From: Malania oleifera | Taxonomy: Eukaryota; Streptophyta; Magnoliopsida; Santalales; Ximeniaceae | Reading direction: 5' to 3' | Length of the DNA stretch: 64,000 nt | NCBI RefSeq assembly: GCF_029873635.1 | Contig: NC_080427.1 | Coordinates: 74,865,348 to 74,929,347, forward strand | Shown: positions 34,148-45,960 of the stretch, piece after piece | Layout: every line of letters starts with the position of its first letter | How positions within the stretch are numbered: position 1 is the first letter of the stretch | Notes under the pieces: generated by a model | The model's database searches: none | What the model saw: the letters and a program-made list of their open reading frames with translations, nothing else | What the model was told of the DNA's origin: nothing | Translations under genes and position numbers: made by a program

Positions 34148-34717
34148 CTATAATTTGCATTTTCCACAGATTAATTAACTCATTTCCCCAAAATATCCAT
34201 CTAACCTTCCCTAGGCACCATATACCCCAAATTAATATTTAAATTAATATTTAACAACACCACTTAATTTCCTGAATTATGCCTGTGGGTCTTGAAATTA
34301 CACCCGCGGAACTCACGCGGACCCTAAATTTCAAAAATCCTACTTCAATCTCAGATGCTCAATATTTTAGCATTTCTAAATTAATACTAATTAATTAAAG
34401 ATAAACCCCTTAATAACCCCCATATCCCAAATTTGGGGTTTTAACTACGACAACCCCGTGAGAAATCCGTCCCATTAGACTTGTAGAGAATCATCCCTAG
34501 ATTCTCGTAGTGGTGTTTGATCGTTAGTCGGTCTTATAATTTGTAACAAATTGATAAAAAGAAAGAAAGTAGAAATTGGCTTACCCCAAGAGATACACCT
34601 ACGCCACTCCTACCACCAATAAGCTCAGGTAGAAATGACGGCGACGAAAAATGGAGTCCAATGGTATCTTCTGATTCCCGATTAGGCGAGTATTTGTCGG
34701 GAAAAATGAGGAGAGAG

Positions 34718-34728
34718 GGAGAGAGAAT

Positions 34729-34805
<77 letters not shown>
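34718..34805 (+). repeat. (GA)n microsatellite
   Basis: About 43 GA repeats lie in the predicted transcript leader of the LTR of A. The right LTR has only about 10 (54746-54770). Confidence 0.95.
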
Positions 34806-34808
<3 letters not shown>

Positions 34809-34904
34809 CAGGCAGGAAGTCTGCGCAAAAGAATGAAAAAAAAAAAGAAAAGAAAAGAAAGGGGAGGGGGGTTATGCAGATGTTTGAAGCTTCAGGAGAA
34901 TGGC

Positions 34905-34954
<50 letters not shown>

Positions 34955-35106
34955 TATGTAATTAATATTAATAATAATATATTTTATTTATAAAAATAAA
35001 AATAAATTTTAATTATTATTATTATTATTTTATAAATTCGATTAATTAATTAATTTTTTTTGAATCACTCCACTAATCTTTTATAGCCCTTTTTGGGGTT
35101 ATTATA

Positions 35107-35135
35107 TTTTCCCCTCCTTATAAAAATTTCGTCAT
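35107..35135 (-). promoter_or_regulatory. Polypurine tract of element A
   Basis: On the minus strand, GACGAAATTTTTATAAGGAG and then GGGAAAA lie directly before the LTR. It has the same layout as in B and F. Confidence 0.75.
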
Positions 35136-35410
35136 CAAAATTTGCTATTCACCACTTTCCATTCTTAAGGAGAAATACCCTAATTTTATTAATTACCCTT
35201 ACTTATGGCGGAGGAACACCGTGGTTACAAAGAGAGCTCTAGGAGATTACAACTATTCAAAATTCTCCCAAAACCATTCACGTTCAAAACTAAAAACTCT
35301 ATCTATCCTACGCTACACTTCACAAATAAAAATGCACAATATTATTCCTTTTATTCTGACTGGCTCAACTCTAAACTTCACTAAATAAGTGTGTATATTT
35401 CCATGCGCAT

Positions 35411-36760
35411 CTAATCCTCCAGTTCCCAAGAAGCCTCCTTAATGACATGGTTGTGCCATAAAACTTCTACCAGTGGAATCTTCTTTGTGCGTAGCTCCTG
35501 TCCCTTCCAGTCAAGAATCTGCACTGACACTTCCTCATAAGTTAAAGTATCACTCAACTCTAGTGTTTCATAGTTGATCACATGGGAGGGGTCTGGGACG
35601 TATTTCTTCAGCATAGAAACGTGGAATACGTCATGGATCCTAGACAGGACCGGTGGTAATACCAATCAATAGGCAACTGGACCCACTCTTTCAAGAATCT
35701 CAAATGGTCCAATATACCTAGGGCTTAGCTTACCCTTCCTCCCAAGCCTCATAACTCCCTTCATCAGTGCCACCTTTAGGAATACGTGATCTCTTACGTC
35801 AAACTCCAATTCTTGCCAACGAGTATCTGCATAACTCTTCTGCCGGCTCTGTGCTGTCCTAATCATGTCTCTGATGAGTCTGACTTTATCTTGAGTCTGA
35901 TGTATCATCTCTAGCCCCACTATCTGTCTTTCCCCAATCTCACCCCAGTATAACGGCGATCGGAACCTCCTATCATACAATGCCTCATACGGTGCCATCC
36001 CAATGTTGGCCTGGTAGCTGTTTTTATACGCAAACTCGACCAATGGCAAATACTGCATCCAACGACTTCCAAATTCCAGCAAACATGCTCGCAGCATATC
36101 CTCCAGAATCTATATTGTCCTTTCCGTCTACCCATCTATCTGAGGATGAAAAGATGTGCTGAACGATAATTGAGAACTCATGGCCGCTTGTAGACTCTTC
36201 CAAAAACGAAATGTGAACCATGGGTTTCTATTTGAAACTATAGACATTGGGATGCCGTGGAGCCTAACTATCTCCTAGATATATACCTTTGCCAATTTGT
36301 CCATCGAGTATCTAACTTTGATCGGCAAAAAGTGGGCAGTCTTTGTCAGTCATTCTACCACTAGCCAGATAGCGTCCTATCCATGCAATGTCGGCGGTAA
36401 TCCTAAAACGAAATCCATCGCTATATGCTCCCACTTCCACTTAGGAATGTGGAGTGGCTGCAATGATCCCGCCGGTCTCTGATGCTCAGCCTTCACTTGC
36501 TAGAATGTCAAACACTGATCCATATACTGAGCTATCTCTCTCTTTATGTTGCTCTACCAAAAGAACTCTCGAAGATCCCTATACATTTTAGTGCTACCCG
36601 AATGTACAGTATACAGAGACCGATGTGCTTCATCAAGAATAACCTTCTTGATTTTAGGATCGGGAGGAATGCATAACCTAGTATGGAACCTCAAGGCTCC
36701 ATCATCTGAGATGCTGAACTCTGTTTCCTGACCATCCTCTACCTTTCCTATAAGCTTTAC
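35411..36760 (-). pseudogene. pol: Integrase and chromodomain-like tail (element A)
   Basis: Nearly colinear on the minus strand: an H2C2 region (EAHRSLYTVHSG to DQCLTF, the last Cys lost), core start [11 protein letters not shown] with its Asp intact, then IVSNRNPWF where the second catalytic Asp is Asn (SDRD to SNRN), and SLQAAMSSQLS where the catalytic Glu is Ala. Open parts are 36097-35666 (LPLVEFAYKNSYQ, YIGPFEILERVGPVAY) and 35665-35411, ending in VLWHNHVIKEASWELED. Stops occur near 35665, 36125 and 36255. Integrase inserts element DNA into chromosomes; this copy cannot. Confidence 0.88.
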
Positions 36761-37440
36761 TAGTTCTGCATCATTTCTCTGAGCTGCCTTAATCCTCTCC
36801 TATAGAGTCAGCTGCAAAACCAAGTCAGCTCACCCTCTACCAGCTCCACACCAAGCCTCTCTAGGTCCATCTGGATCGGATGCCGAATCTCCACTGTAGA
36901 TATAGATGAATCCACTGATTTTCGGCTCAAAACATCAGCAACCACATTAGCCTTTCCTGGGTGGTAGCTGATAGTGCAGTCGTAATCCTTTATTAGCTCC
37001 AGCCATCTCCGCTGTCTCATATTTAATTCCTTTTGTGTGAAGAAATATTTTAAGCTCTTATGGTCAATAAATATCTCACACCTACCTCCATATAGATTGT
37101 GCCTCCAAATCTTCAGCGCGTAAACAACAGCCGCCAATTCTAGATCATGGGTAGGATAGTTCTTCTCATATTCTTTCAACTTTCGTAAGACATAGGCTAT
37201 CACTCTCCCTCGCTGCATCAACACGCATCTAATCCCTTTATGGGAAACATCACTATAAATTACGAACCCTCTTTTCCTGAAGGAATCGTCAACATAGGCG
37301 CAGTGTTGAGTCGTTGTTCCAATTCTTGGAAGCTCTTTCACATTCATCAGACTACTCAAACTTCACTCCCTTCTTGGTCAATCTAGTAAGGGGGCCTAAC
37401 AATCTAAAGAAGCCCTCAACAAAATTGTGGTAGTACCCAA
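36761..37440 (-). pseudogene. pol: RNase H (element A)
   Basis: The open part 37359-36808 holds [39 protein letters not shown] and [19 protein letters not shown]. The Asp, Glu and Asp catalytic positions (SDVS, DLEL, IDHK) are all present. Upstream the end of RT is frameshifted (YVDDSFRKR). It degrades the RNA strand during copying. Confidence 0.85.
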
Positions 37441-37559
37441 CCAATCTCAAGAAACTCCTAATCTCGTGCACATTCTCATCGACTTATCTTCCTTTTTACG
37501 AAAAGCACTAGTGCTCCTCAAGGTGACGTGCTAAATCTTATGAATCCCTTGTACAATAA
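37441..37559 (-). pseudogene. pol: RT fragment with internal deletion, right of B junction (element A)
   Basis: On the minus strand, text equivalent to the palm start (KKEDKSMRMC) jumps at about 37466-37474 to text from after the RT active site (LGLAGYY-like, in broken frame). The shared bases at the jump are TGTGCA, present at both sites in element B. About 430 bases including the catalytic FIDD are missing. 37555-37559 (AATAA) is the left target duplication of B. Confidence 0.75.
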
Positions 37560-37730
37560 TGTAATAACCCCAAAAAGAGCTATACAATATTGGTGGAGTG
37601 ATTCCCAGAAAAATAAATAAATAAATAATTAATTAATTAATCAAATTTATAAAAAAAATAAAAAAATTAAAATTAAAATTTATTTTTATTTTTATTAATA
37701 AAATATATTATTATTAATATTAACTAAATA

Positions 37731-37785
<55 letters not shown>

Positions 37786-40301
37786 ACTCTCCTGAAGCTA
37801 GAAGCTTCAGGAGGTTTGATTCTTTTTATTTTATTTTTGTTTGTTTTCTTCTTCTTCTTCTTCTTCGTTTTTTCTTGTTATTTTCCTGCGTGTAGATAGA
37901 CTCTCTGTCTCTCCTCTCATTCTCTCTCCCTCTCTCCTCGATTTTGTGACGGATTTTCGTCCGATCAAGAATTAGAAGATACTGCTGAGCCCCATTCTCT
38001 ACTGCCATCATTTCTACTAGAGTGGATCGATGGTAGGAGCGGCGTAGATGTATCTCATGGGGTAAGTCAATTTCCCTTTTTTCTTTAATTTCTCACAAAT
38101 TATAAGCCTGATTGATGAACGGACACCACCAAAAAAATCTAGGGATGATTCTCTACAAGTCTAGTGGGACGAAATTCTCGTGGGGTTGTCATGGGCAAAA
38201 CCCTAAATTTGGGATACGGGGGTTATTAAGGGGCTTATTTTTAATTAATTAAGATTCATTTAAAAATGCTAAAATGTTGAGCATCTGAAGTTGAAGTCGA
38301 ATTTTCAAAATTTAGGGCCCAGGTGAGTGCCGCGAGTGTAATTTTAGGACCCGCAGGCAAAATTCAGAAAATTAAGTGGGGGAGTTAAATGTTAGTTTAA
38401 ATGTTAATTTGGGGTATATGGAGCCTATGAAAGGTTAGATGGGTATTATTTTAAGGAAAAAAGTTAATTAATCTGGAGAAAATGCAAATTGCAGGAGTTG
38501 AGTTTCGAGCACCAAGGGCGAAGGATTTGGGTGTTAACGAGACTCTCAGTAAGCCTAGTAAGTGGAATCAATTATAGCTGTATTTTTAGAATTACCGTTT
38601 GAGTTAATATATGAAAATGAGCATATTGTATTTTGCCTGAAATTACTATGATATGAATATCAGATAAATTGTGTGGCATTTGAGTAATATTAATTTGTGA
38701 TGTTTTGGAGTTTGAAATTAATATATTATGAATATTAGATGAAAACTGTGCAGCACATGACATTTGTTGAAAAATGTAAAATATAACGATGGATATTTTC
38801 TGAGAAAATATTCAAATGAGAATGATTGATGTGATTAGTGGAAAATAACGAAATGTGGTATTTATATGTGAGTGGAAATTATTTGCAGGAGAAATAAGTT
38901 TGTACAAATTGCTGATATGAGTATTTTGGGAAAATGTGAAAATACATGAAATATGATATACATTATTACGAGATGATGAAATGTGCACAGAAAATGATGA
39001 GAATATTTATATTGATCTGAATTGTGTTATACTAAAATATGATTGATGAAATGCCAATACGGCATAATGATTGCGGGTATGTGGTAGTGAACCCTAATGG
39101 ATAGTTATGATATTAAGCACGGTACCATTGCTAGTGGTGTTAGTGCAACCACGCGGACTCTTGGAGCGTGTTGCGTGATAGTCGACTGAGCCATTTTGTA
39201 GGGTTGGTGGGCCCCCTGAGTCCGAATCAGGGTTATAGGCCGGCCAGTCGTACTACAGACGCGATACGTGATATGATATTTTGATCTAACCGGGTCGGCC
39301 AACCGCAGTTAGATCCAGCTTTCGGGCCGCACAACCTTGACCATGGGGGGAAGCATGGCGTAGATAGAAAGATCCTTAGGTTGGCCATGAGTTGCAGATG
39401 CGATATTGGTATTTGATACCAAGGATACATGAGCCAGAAAGTAAAATGAATACGAAAAGAGAAAGAATGATAAAATTGGCTAAAATGAGATATGAAAGAA
39501 AGAATGGAAATTGTGAAATAAAGAATGTTAAATATGAGAAATGAACTATGTGAGTTAATGACATAAATAATTGAGACAAAGTTAAACTCTCCGCCTGAGG
39601 GTTTACTGAGTAAGGTGAGTGCCTTGATAGGTATCAGATGTGGCTACTTATATAGGCGGGTAATCTTCCCTATTCTCAGGAACTTCGTAGGTAAAAATGT
39701 GTGGGAATGATTGATTTTGAGAAATGATTTTTAAAGCTTATAAAAGCTTGTGTTGTATATCTATATAACTATGAGAATATATTTTCCAGTATATTTTCTT
39801 AGGTGAAATGTGATTTTGAAAAGTAAAGCATGTTATAACTAAACTCATATGACCACACACTGTAAATAATTTATTCCTTCTTACTGAAATGTGTCTCACC
39901 CAAATTATCTAATTTTTTTTAGGGAACGTGGATAGATCTGGTGATAGATCTCCGTGATCATAGGAAGTTGGAACCCTGACACACACAGGGTGAGTTTTTG
40001 GTGGACCAGGGAGGTGTGATTTCCTAGGGTCGTTTTTTTTTTTTTTGGGTATGAGATAGTATTGTGTATATGTGTATGTTGATACTCTAGGTATTGCATT
40101 CTAGTTGTTAAGTATGTATTATCTTCCATTGTTTGGTTATATAAATAAAATGACTATGTACTCGGTACCCATTGCAGGTCGAGTCGTATGAATGGTAGTA
40201 AGATTGTTGACGTGGCCAATTTTTGGATATTGTTGATGACGTGTAAATTATTTATTATTGTTTATAAAAAGAAAAAAAATTACGAAAATCGGGGCATCAC
40301 A
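37560..40301 (+). repeat. 5' LTR of element B
   Basis: It starts TGTAATAACCCC and ends GGGGCATCACA. It has (TTA)n at 37735-37784, a TATAACT box, a hairpin with arms CTCCTGAAGCT/AGCTTCAGGAG (37789-37813), a TC-rich leader, donor GGG|GTAAGT at 38062, acceptor TTGCAG|G at 38494, an exon-like block, donor CTA|GTAAGT at 38558 and acceptor TTTTTAG|G at 39922. Compared with the 3' LTR by eye I counted about 28 differences in 430 bases of one part and 15 in 120 of another. It lacks a roughly 38 bp piece present at 49778-49815 in the other LTR. Confidence 0.92.
38495..38557 (+). other. Conserved exon-like block, 5' LTR of B (63 nt)
   Basis: It lies between AAATTGCAG|GAGTTGAG and GCCTA|GTAAGTGG. It aligns with the 64 nt block of element A and the 63 nt block at 48623. 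Confidence 0.5.
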
Positions 40302-40304
40302 GTT

Positions 40305-40316
40305 TGGTATCAGAGC
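40305..40316 (+). promoter_or_regulatory. Primer-binding site of element B
   Basis: TGGTATCAGAGC, complementary to the initiator tRNA-Met end, lies three bases after the LTR. Confidence 0.9.
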
Positions 40317-40686
40317 CTAGGTTGTTAGGTTCTGTAGACTTTAGTAGACAGCAGAATACAATACCAGAGTATAGGAGTGGATTTTGAGGGAAATAGGAGA
40401 TGGGTAGATTGAAATGGGAGTTAGTGGTTGTTAAAGGATAAGGTGAGAATTTAGAATTCTATCTTGTGGCCTAGAGACCGGAGTACTGGGGTTGTTTCTG
40501 TGTTTTTCCTAGGATGACGATTTCAGGAAAACCATGGATACTATCGCTAGGTCTTGTTTTTGAGTGGTAGGACTGAGTCTTAAATGGGGATTAAGGATGT
40601 GGATAGAAAAGTAATTTATGAGTTATAGCAGTGTATGGGTTGTGTGATAGTAATTGTGTGTTGAGATTAGCTGTTTCCTTTGCAAG

Positions 40687-41155
40687 ATGGATCCGGGAAA
40701 TAGCAACACGAATGCGGGAGGTGATGGAGTAGGGCCTTCCAGTATGGATGGCGCAGACCCTGACGCAGTGTTGCATAGCGTTACTCAACAGGTGATGGCT
40801 GAGATGGCCAGGAGTTTGGGAGAGTGAATATGCACGATTGAGCATTTCACACACATGCGACCCCCGTCTTTTATTGGAGGAGCGGACCCACTAGTAGCAA
40901 AGAACTGGGTTCAGGATATAGAGGATGTACTGGTAGTCCTCTCATGTACAGACGAGCAGAGGGTGTTATTTGTTACATTTAAATTGACCAGGGAAGCAAA
41001 GCACTAACGGAGGTCAATGAGATTACTTGAGGAGTAGAGGCCTGACCCTGTAGTGATGACATGGAGTGGCTTTAGGGGGATTTTCTTTGAGCGGTACTTT
41101 CTCGCTACGGTCAGGAGTGTGAAGGCGTTTCAGTTTCTATATCTGACATAAGGGT
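40687..41155 (+). pseudogene. gag: Gag N-terminal part (element B)
   Basis: The start ATG at 40687 (MDPGNSNTNAGG) follows CCTTTGCAAG, which looks like a splice acceptor. It continues with SVTQQVMAEMA, a PPSF-GGADP region and LFERYF-like text in the core. A TGA near 40828 and a TAG near 41036 interrupt it. The text ends at QFLYLT where element I is inserted, and resumes at 43434 in the same frame. Confidence 0.85.
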
Positions 41156-43433
41156 TGAAATTAAGAATAGCTTCCCAAGAGGAGGGATGAATTGGCTTTT
41201 AAAACTTTCGTTTTAGTTCCTTTTAGAATTCTTAAATTTATTTTATTTCTTTTAACCAATTTGTGACTTATTTGTTTAATTTGCTAAGCACTCAAGAACT
41301 TAGTTTCTTTATTTAATCTTTAACCATACAAACATCCAATCATTCAACCAAACCAATCAACTACAATTAGAAAGTAAACAAACAAGCCAATACACAGCAC
41401 TTAAAAAATCAAGATGGTTGTTTGTTTATACTACCCAAATTTGAACCAAGCCCTGTAGTGAATGAGAATTTATGCTTGCTGATGTAAAGCCCTGTATGGA
41501 TGAATCCAATCACTCTTTCCAAATATTTAGAACTCAAATAAACTCTTGGTAAATTTATCTTTGGGATTTTTAACCAAGTAACGTACTCGCGTAAGGTTTC
41601 CGCAAGATATGGTGTAACCAACGTACTCCCTTTTGATTTCCACAACTCAAATCAAAATTAAACCTTAAGTTTTTTTGATTTCCAAATATACTTAGTTTAT
41701 ATGATTTTAAAATTTAAACCATCCACGCAATTTAAATATGCACTAAAAACAAGAATAGGGAAAGAGAGAGTGAGACGAGGATTTTTACGAGGTTCGGCTT
41801 AGACCCAGCCTACGTCCTCACCTTTGGCAAACCACCAAAAGATTCACTAAACCTGTTCCTTTGATGGGTGGAACAAAACCTAATTACAAGTGATACCCCA
41901 CGCTCAAACACTCCTTCACTTAGGCTAGAGCCTGCCTCTCCAAACGATGTCCCCTCGTTCGGTCACTTCTTTGGGCTAGAGTCCGCCTCTCTAAGCAAAA
42001 TCCCCTTACTTAGCCAATGATCCAAACAACTCTTGGAACGTCAAAGAACTAAAAGAAACACAAGATAAGATCTGCGTACAAGTATACTCTCTCAAAAAGC
42101 AAGTTAGTACAATTTCAACACTATATACTTCAATGTAAAATATCAATATGAAATATAATGAAGCTTAAGTGTAGAATTCACCAATATCCTTCTTAGATGG
42201 GGATTAGAAGTAGAAATTCAGAGGAGGAAGGATTAACACTTCAGAATATCTTAGCAAAAGAGATTTTCAATGAGTGAGCAAGAGAACTTGGAAAGAACAA
42301 GAGTGCTTTCAGCTTCTCAAAATAGATTTTTCAATTCTTGGATATATTTTGATTTGCAAAACCATGTATTTATAGGCTTTCAAACTTGTTTCCATGTTGC
42401 AAAAGTTTCCTTAGAGATTTTCCCAAGTTGTTAGAAAAATTGGAGCTCAAAACGACTATATTTTAAAATATTAGAATTTAAAAATTTGTCCATTGAACAA
42501 TGTTTAGATGTCTGAAGAGAAGTTCAGACATCTGAAGTGTCGAGTTCAGATGTTTGAAGTGCCGGGTTCAGACATCTGAACAGCTACTACCTGTTTCAAT
42601 TCTATCCCAAAAAATATTCAGACATCTGAAATGACGAGTTCAGACATTTGCAGTGGTTCTGTGTGCTGTTCAGACAGCTGAAGTTCCTCCCGTGAACAGT
42701 GTTCAGATGTTTGACAGTAGTGACCCCGCTTCAGTATTTTGGCCATAACTTTTTTTGTATAACTCTAAATTTGGTGTTATTGGTGTTAAAAGAAATCTAA
42801 GAGAAAATCTTACAACTTTCATGTTGAACAAATTTTAAAATAATGAGATTTTGATAGAGAAAAATCACCTAAATGCGGGTGTATAAAAACTGACAGCATT
42901 TGAGAAAACAGTTTTTGGTGATTTTCATTCCAAAAATGATTCTAACCTTTTTAAAATAATTTTTGATCTTATAAAAATATTTTCTAGGTATTTTAAAAGG
43001 TATCTAGGTCTAATAAGTTAACCTAAAAGTTTCAAAATATTTCAAACGATATTTTAAACATTAAAGCACTTACATAAAGACTTTTAAGACTTTTCTCATT
43101 CTAGGTTCTTGAGTCTTCATGCTTTGTCTTTGGATTGAATCCATCTTTTCTTCAAGCTTTCATATTATTTGAGCTTTCTCACTTTGCCTTTCTTTGACTC
43201 TTTCGACTTTAAACATTCCTTGGCATGCATGACCTTATATTCTTTAAGGTTTAATATATCATCTTTAATTCCATGCTTTGACTCATTTAAGCTTCATTTG
43301 ATATTTGTGAGCACTTTCACCTTATTTTCTCATATGTGAGCCCTGAAAGAACATTACTCACACAAATATGTTAAATTCCATTTGTTTGTTAGCATCGAAA
43401 CAAGATAACAAGATTTTAAGCCTTGTAAGGCAA
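41156..43433. mobile_element. Element I: unclassified non-autonomous element, sister of H
   Basis: It is a 2278 bp insertion in gag of B. The flanks ATAAGGGT (41148-41155) and ACAGGGGT (43434-43441) match at six of eight bases. Both differences are C-to-T or G-to-A type relative to the CAG codon expected there. It starts TGAAATTAAG, has GGAGGGATGAATTGGCTTTT at about 41183 and ACGAGGTTCGGC near 41788, then ACCCAGCCTACGTCC as in H. A palindrome cluster is at 42500-42715, and the end is GTAAGGCAA. No protein is found. Length and plan match H, but most sequence is diverged, so these are old relatives. Confidence 0.72.
42500..42715. repeat. CAGACATCTG palindrome cluster in element I
   Basis: About eight dyads such as TTCAGACATCTGAA, CAGATGTTTGAAG and CAGACAGCTGAAG occur in 215 bases. 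They occupy the place where H carries GGTCGACC dyads. Confidence 0.8.
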
Positions 43434-44022
43434 ACAGGGGTCTATGACAGTGCAGCAATACGCAACGAGGTTTGTTGAGCTGTCTCGGTTCTCCCCGTAT
43501 ATGGTGCCAGATGAGGAAAGGAAGGTGAGAAAAATTGAGAAGGGCCTAAGACAGAACTTGTATGAACAGGTGGTAGGTTTTTGGGCTCAGACCTTCTCGG
43601 AGATAGTGGATAGGGCTGCGGTGATTGAGAGCAGCATAGAGAGAGGCGCAGCAGCCCGGAGCCAGAGGAAGAAGCCCGTGCCTTCTGATTTTTAGGCAAG
43701 GCCCAGTTGAGGGCCATAGAGGAGATATGATACCAGAGAAGGAAGACGACAGGGAGGAGGAGAGTGAGCAGTACAAGGCAGATAGATGCTCCCTCCTTGT
43801 CCCAGATGTTTGAGGAGGCACCCAGGAGAATGTCGAGCGAGGGAGGTGGTCTGCTATCAGTGCCACCAGCCTGGGCATATCGCGAGGAACTGTCAAGCAC
43901 CGCCAGTGGTAGCAGCTACTCCTCAACCATACATAGGAGGCTATCAGGTAGGCACCTCGAGGTTGACAACAGAGGAATACTACTCCGCCACAAGTGTATA
44001 CACTGACGCTGGGAGATGCTGA
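43434..44022 (+). pseudogene. gag: Gag C-terminal part with zinc knuckle (element B)
   Basis: 43444-43695 is open: MTVQQYATRFVELSRF, YMVPDEERKVRKIEKGLR and FSEIVDRAAVIESS. A stop at 43693 is followed, in the same frame, by CPRCLRRHPGECRA and the CCHC knuckle CYQCHQPGHIARNC (43852-43893). The knuckle binds element RNA. The gag frame stops at 44020. Confidence 0.88.
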
Positions 44023-44396
44023 GGCGGCATGAGATGTGGTGACAGGTACTATTTCAATACTGGCATTTAAAGCTGTTGTCTTATTTGATTCTAGGGAGAA
44101 TCCTTCTTTTATCGCCCGAGAATATGTTTAAGTTGTGTGGGTTTGAGCCTTAGCAGTTAGATATTAGTTTATTTGCTGCTACGCCGACTGGGGCTGTTGG
44201 GATATGTAGAAAGATACTCAGGGACTGTCCAGTGGATATTCAGGGGAGGTCTTTGTCAGCTAATCTGGTAGTTTTAGACATGCATGAGTTTGAGGTAATC
44301 TTGGGTATGGATTGGCTAGCTTCCCACTATGCTAGCATTGATTGCCATCAGAGAGTGGTAGTATTCAGACCTCCAGGGGGATAGGAGTACAGATTC
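44023..44396 (+). pseudogene. pol: Aspartic protease, active site lost (element B)
   Basis: The text VVLFDSREN at about 44078-44100 corresponds to the LFDSGATH motif in F, D and E. The catalytic DSG triplet reads DSR and the next residues are changed. A later IILGMDWL-like part (44300-44320) is kept. A frame shift lies between this part and the pol frame that opens at 44397. Confidence 0.7.
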
Positions 44397-45390
44397 GTGG
44401 GATCACATATGCGCACCCCACCTCAATTACTATCTACTATTCAGGCACATAGATTGTTATCAAAAGGCTATCAGGGATATTTAGCCTGTGTGAAGGTAGT
44501 ATCAGACGGGGAACTAAGGGTGGAGGAGATCCCAGTGGTGAGGGATTTTCCTGATGTATTTCCTGAGGATTTGCTAAGACTACCTCTTGATCGTGAGGTA
44601 GAGTTTTTTATTGATTTGGTTTTGGGGACAACGTCGATTTCGAAGGTGTTGTATAGAATGGCACCGACAGAGCTGAAAGTATTGAAAGAGCAGCTGCAGG
44701 AACTGTTAGATAAGAGGTTTATTCGGCCCAATGTGTCGCCCTGGGGAGCACCTATTTTGTTTGTGAGGAAGAAGGATGGCTCGATGAGGTTGTGCATCGA
44801 CTATCGAGAAATAAACAAAGTGACTATCAAGAATAAATACTTGCTCCCGCATATTGATGATTTGTTTGACCAGTTATAGGGGACACAGATCTTTTCAAAG
44901 ATACACTCTGAGTATCATCAGGTGAAAGTCAGGGCGGAAGATGTTCCGAATACGGCATTTAGAACACGGTATGGCCATTATGAATTTCTAGTTATGTTAT
45001 TTGGTTTGACGAATACTCCTGCGGTGTTTATAGATTTGATGAACAGGGTCTTTCACCAGTATTGGAATTAGTTTGTGGTAGTGTTTATTGATGATATATT
45101 GGTGTATTCGAAGAGCCCAAAGAAGCATAAGGAGCATTTGAGTATAATGCTTCAGGTATTGCGAGAGAAGAAGCTTTATGCGAAGCTCAAGAAGTGTGAG
45201 TTCTAGCTAGAACATGTTACCTTCCTTGGACATGTTATATCCAGAGGTGGTATTTCTATTGATCCGAGTAAAATTGAGGCAGTAGTAAACTGGGCATGAC
45301 CAAAGAACGTGCACGAGATCAAGAGTTTCCTAGGATTGGCTGGGTACTACTGCAGATTTGTTGAGAGCTTCTCTAAATTGTTAGGCCCAT
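44397..45390 (+). pseudogene. pol: Reverse transcriptase (element B)
   Basis: 44397-44879 is open with [33 protein letters not shown] and [17 protein letters not shown]. After a TAG at 44877 the same frame continues with [18 protein letters not shown] and the catalytic [10 protein letters not shown] (45081-45110), which is intact. It then reads [32 protein letters not shown] and LTRLTRK. Stops at several Trp, Gln and Arg positions break it (45070, 45204, 45297, 45444), most explained by single base changes. Confidence 0.92.
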
Positions 45391-45960
45391 TGACCAGATT
45401 GACTAGGAAAGGAGTGAAGTTTGAGTGGTATGATGAATGTGAATAGAGCTTCCAAGAATTGAAGCAGCGACTCATCACTGCACCTGTGTTGACGATTCCT
45501 TCAAGAGAAGAGGGGTTCATAATTTACAGTGATGCGTCCTATAAAGGGCTCAGATGCTTATTGATGCAATGGGGGAGAGTAATAGCCTATGTCTCACAGC
45601 AATTGAAAGAATATGAGAAGAACAACCCTACCCATGATCTAAAATTGGTAGCGGTGGTTTATGCACTGAAGATTTGGAGGCACTATCTATATGGGGGTAG
45701 GTGTGAGATATTTACTGACCATAAGAGCTTAAAGTATTTCTTCACGCGGAAGGAATTGCATATGAGGCAGAGGAAATGGCTGGAGCTAATAAAGGATTAT
45801 GACTGCACTCTCAGCTACCACCCATGAAAGGCTAATGTGGTCGCTGATGCTTTAAACCGAAAATTAGTGGATTCATCTGTGTCTGTAGTGGAGATTCAGC
45901 ATCTGATCCAGATGGATCTAGAGAGGCTTGGTGTGGAGCTGGTAGAGGGCGATCACCACG
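45391..45960 (+). pseudogene. pol: RNase H (element B)
   Basis: 45459-45827 is open: [40 protein letters not shown] and [11 protein letters not shown]. The middle catalytic Glu (DLEL in A, D and E) is Lys here, so the enzyme would be inactive. After one stop the same frame goes on with KANVVADALNRK (45831 onward). Confidence 0.9.

Larger units (their letters stand above)
32238..35106 (-). repeat. 3' LTR of element A
   Basis: On the minus strand it starts ATAATAACCCCAAAAA (first base pair mutated) at 35106 and ends GGCGTCACA at 32238. It includes (TAA)n at 34905-34953, a long (GA)n at 34718-34805, donor 1 (GGG|GTAAGCC) at 34584, acceptor 1 at 34148, an exon-like block, donor 2 (CCAG|GTAAAAGG) at 34083 and acceptor 2 at 32606. 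Compared by eye with 52817 onward, I counted about 26 differences in 370 bases. Confidence 0.88.

Noticed and set aside
34661..34993. Open frame with a long Arg-Glu run and an Ile run
   Set aside because: It translates the (GA)n and (TAA)n microsatellites.
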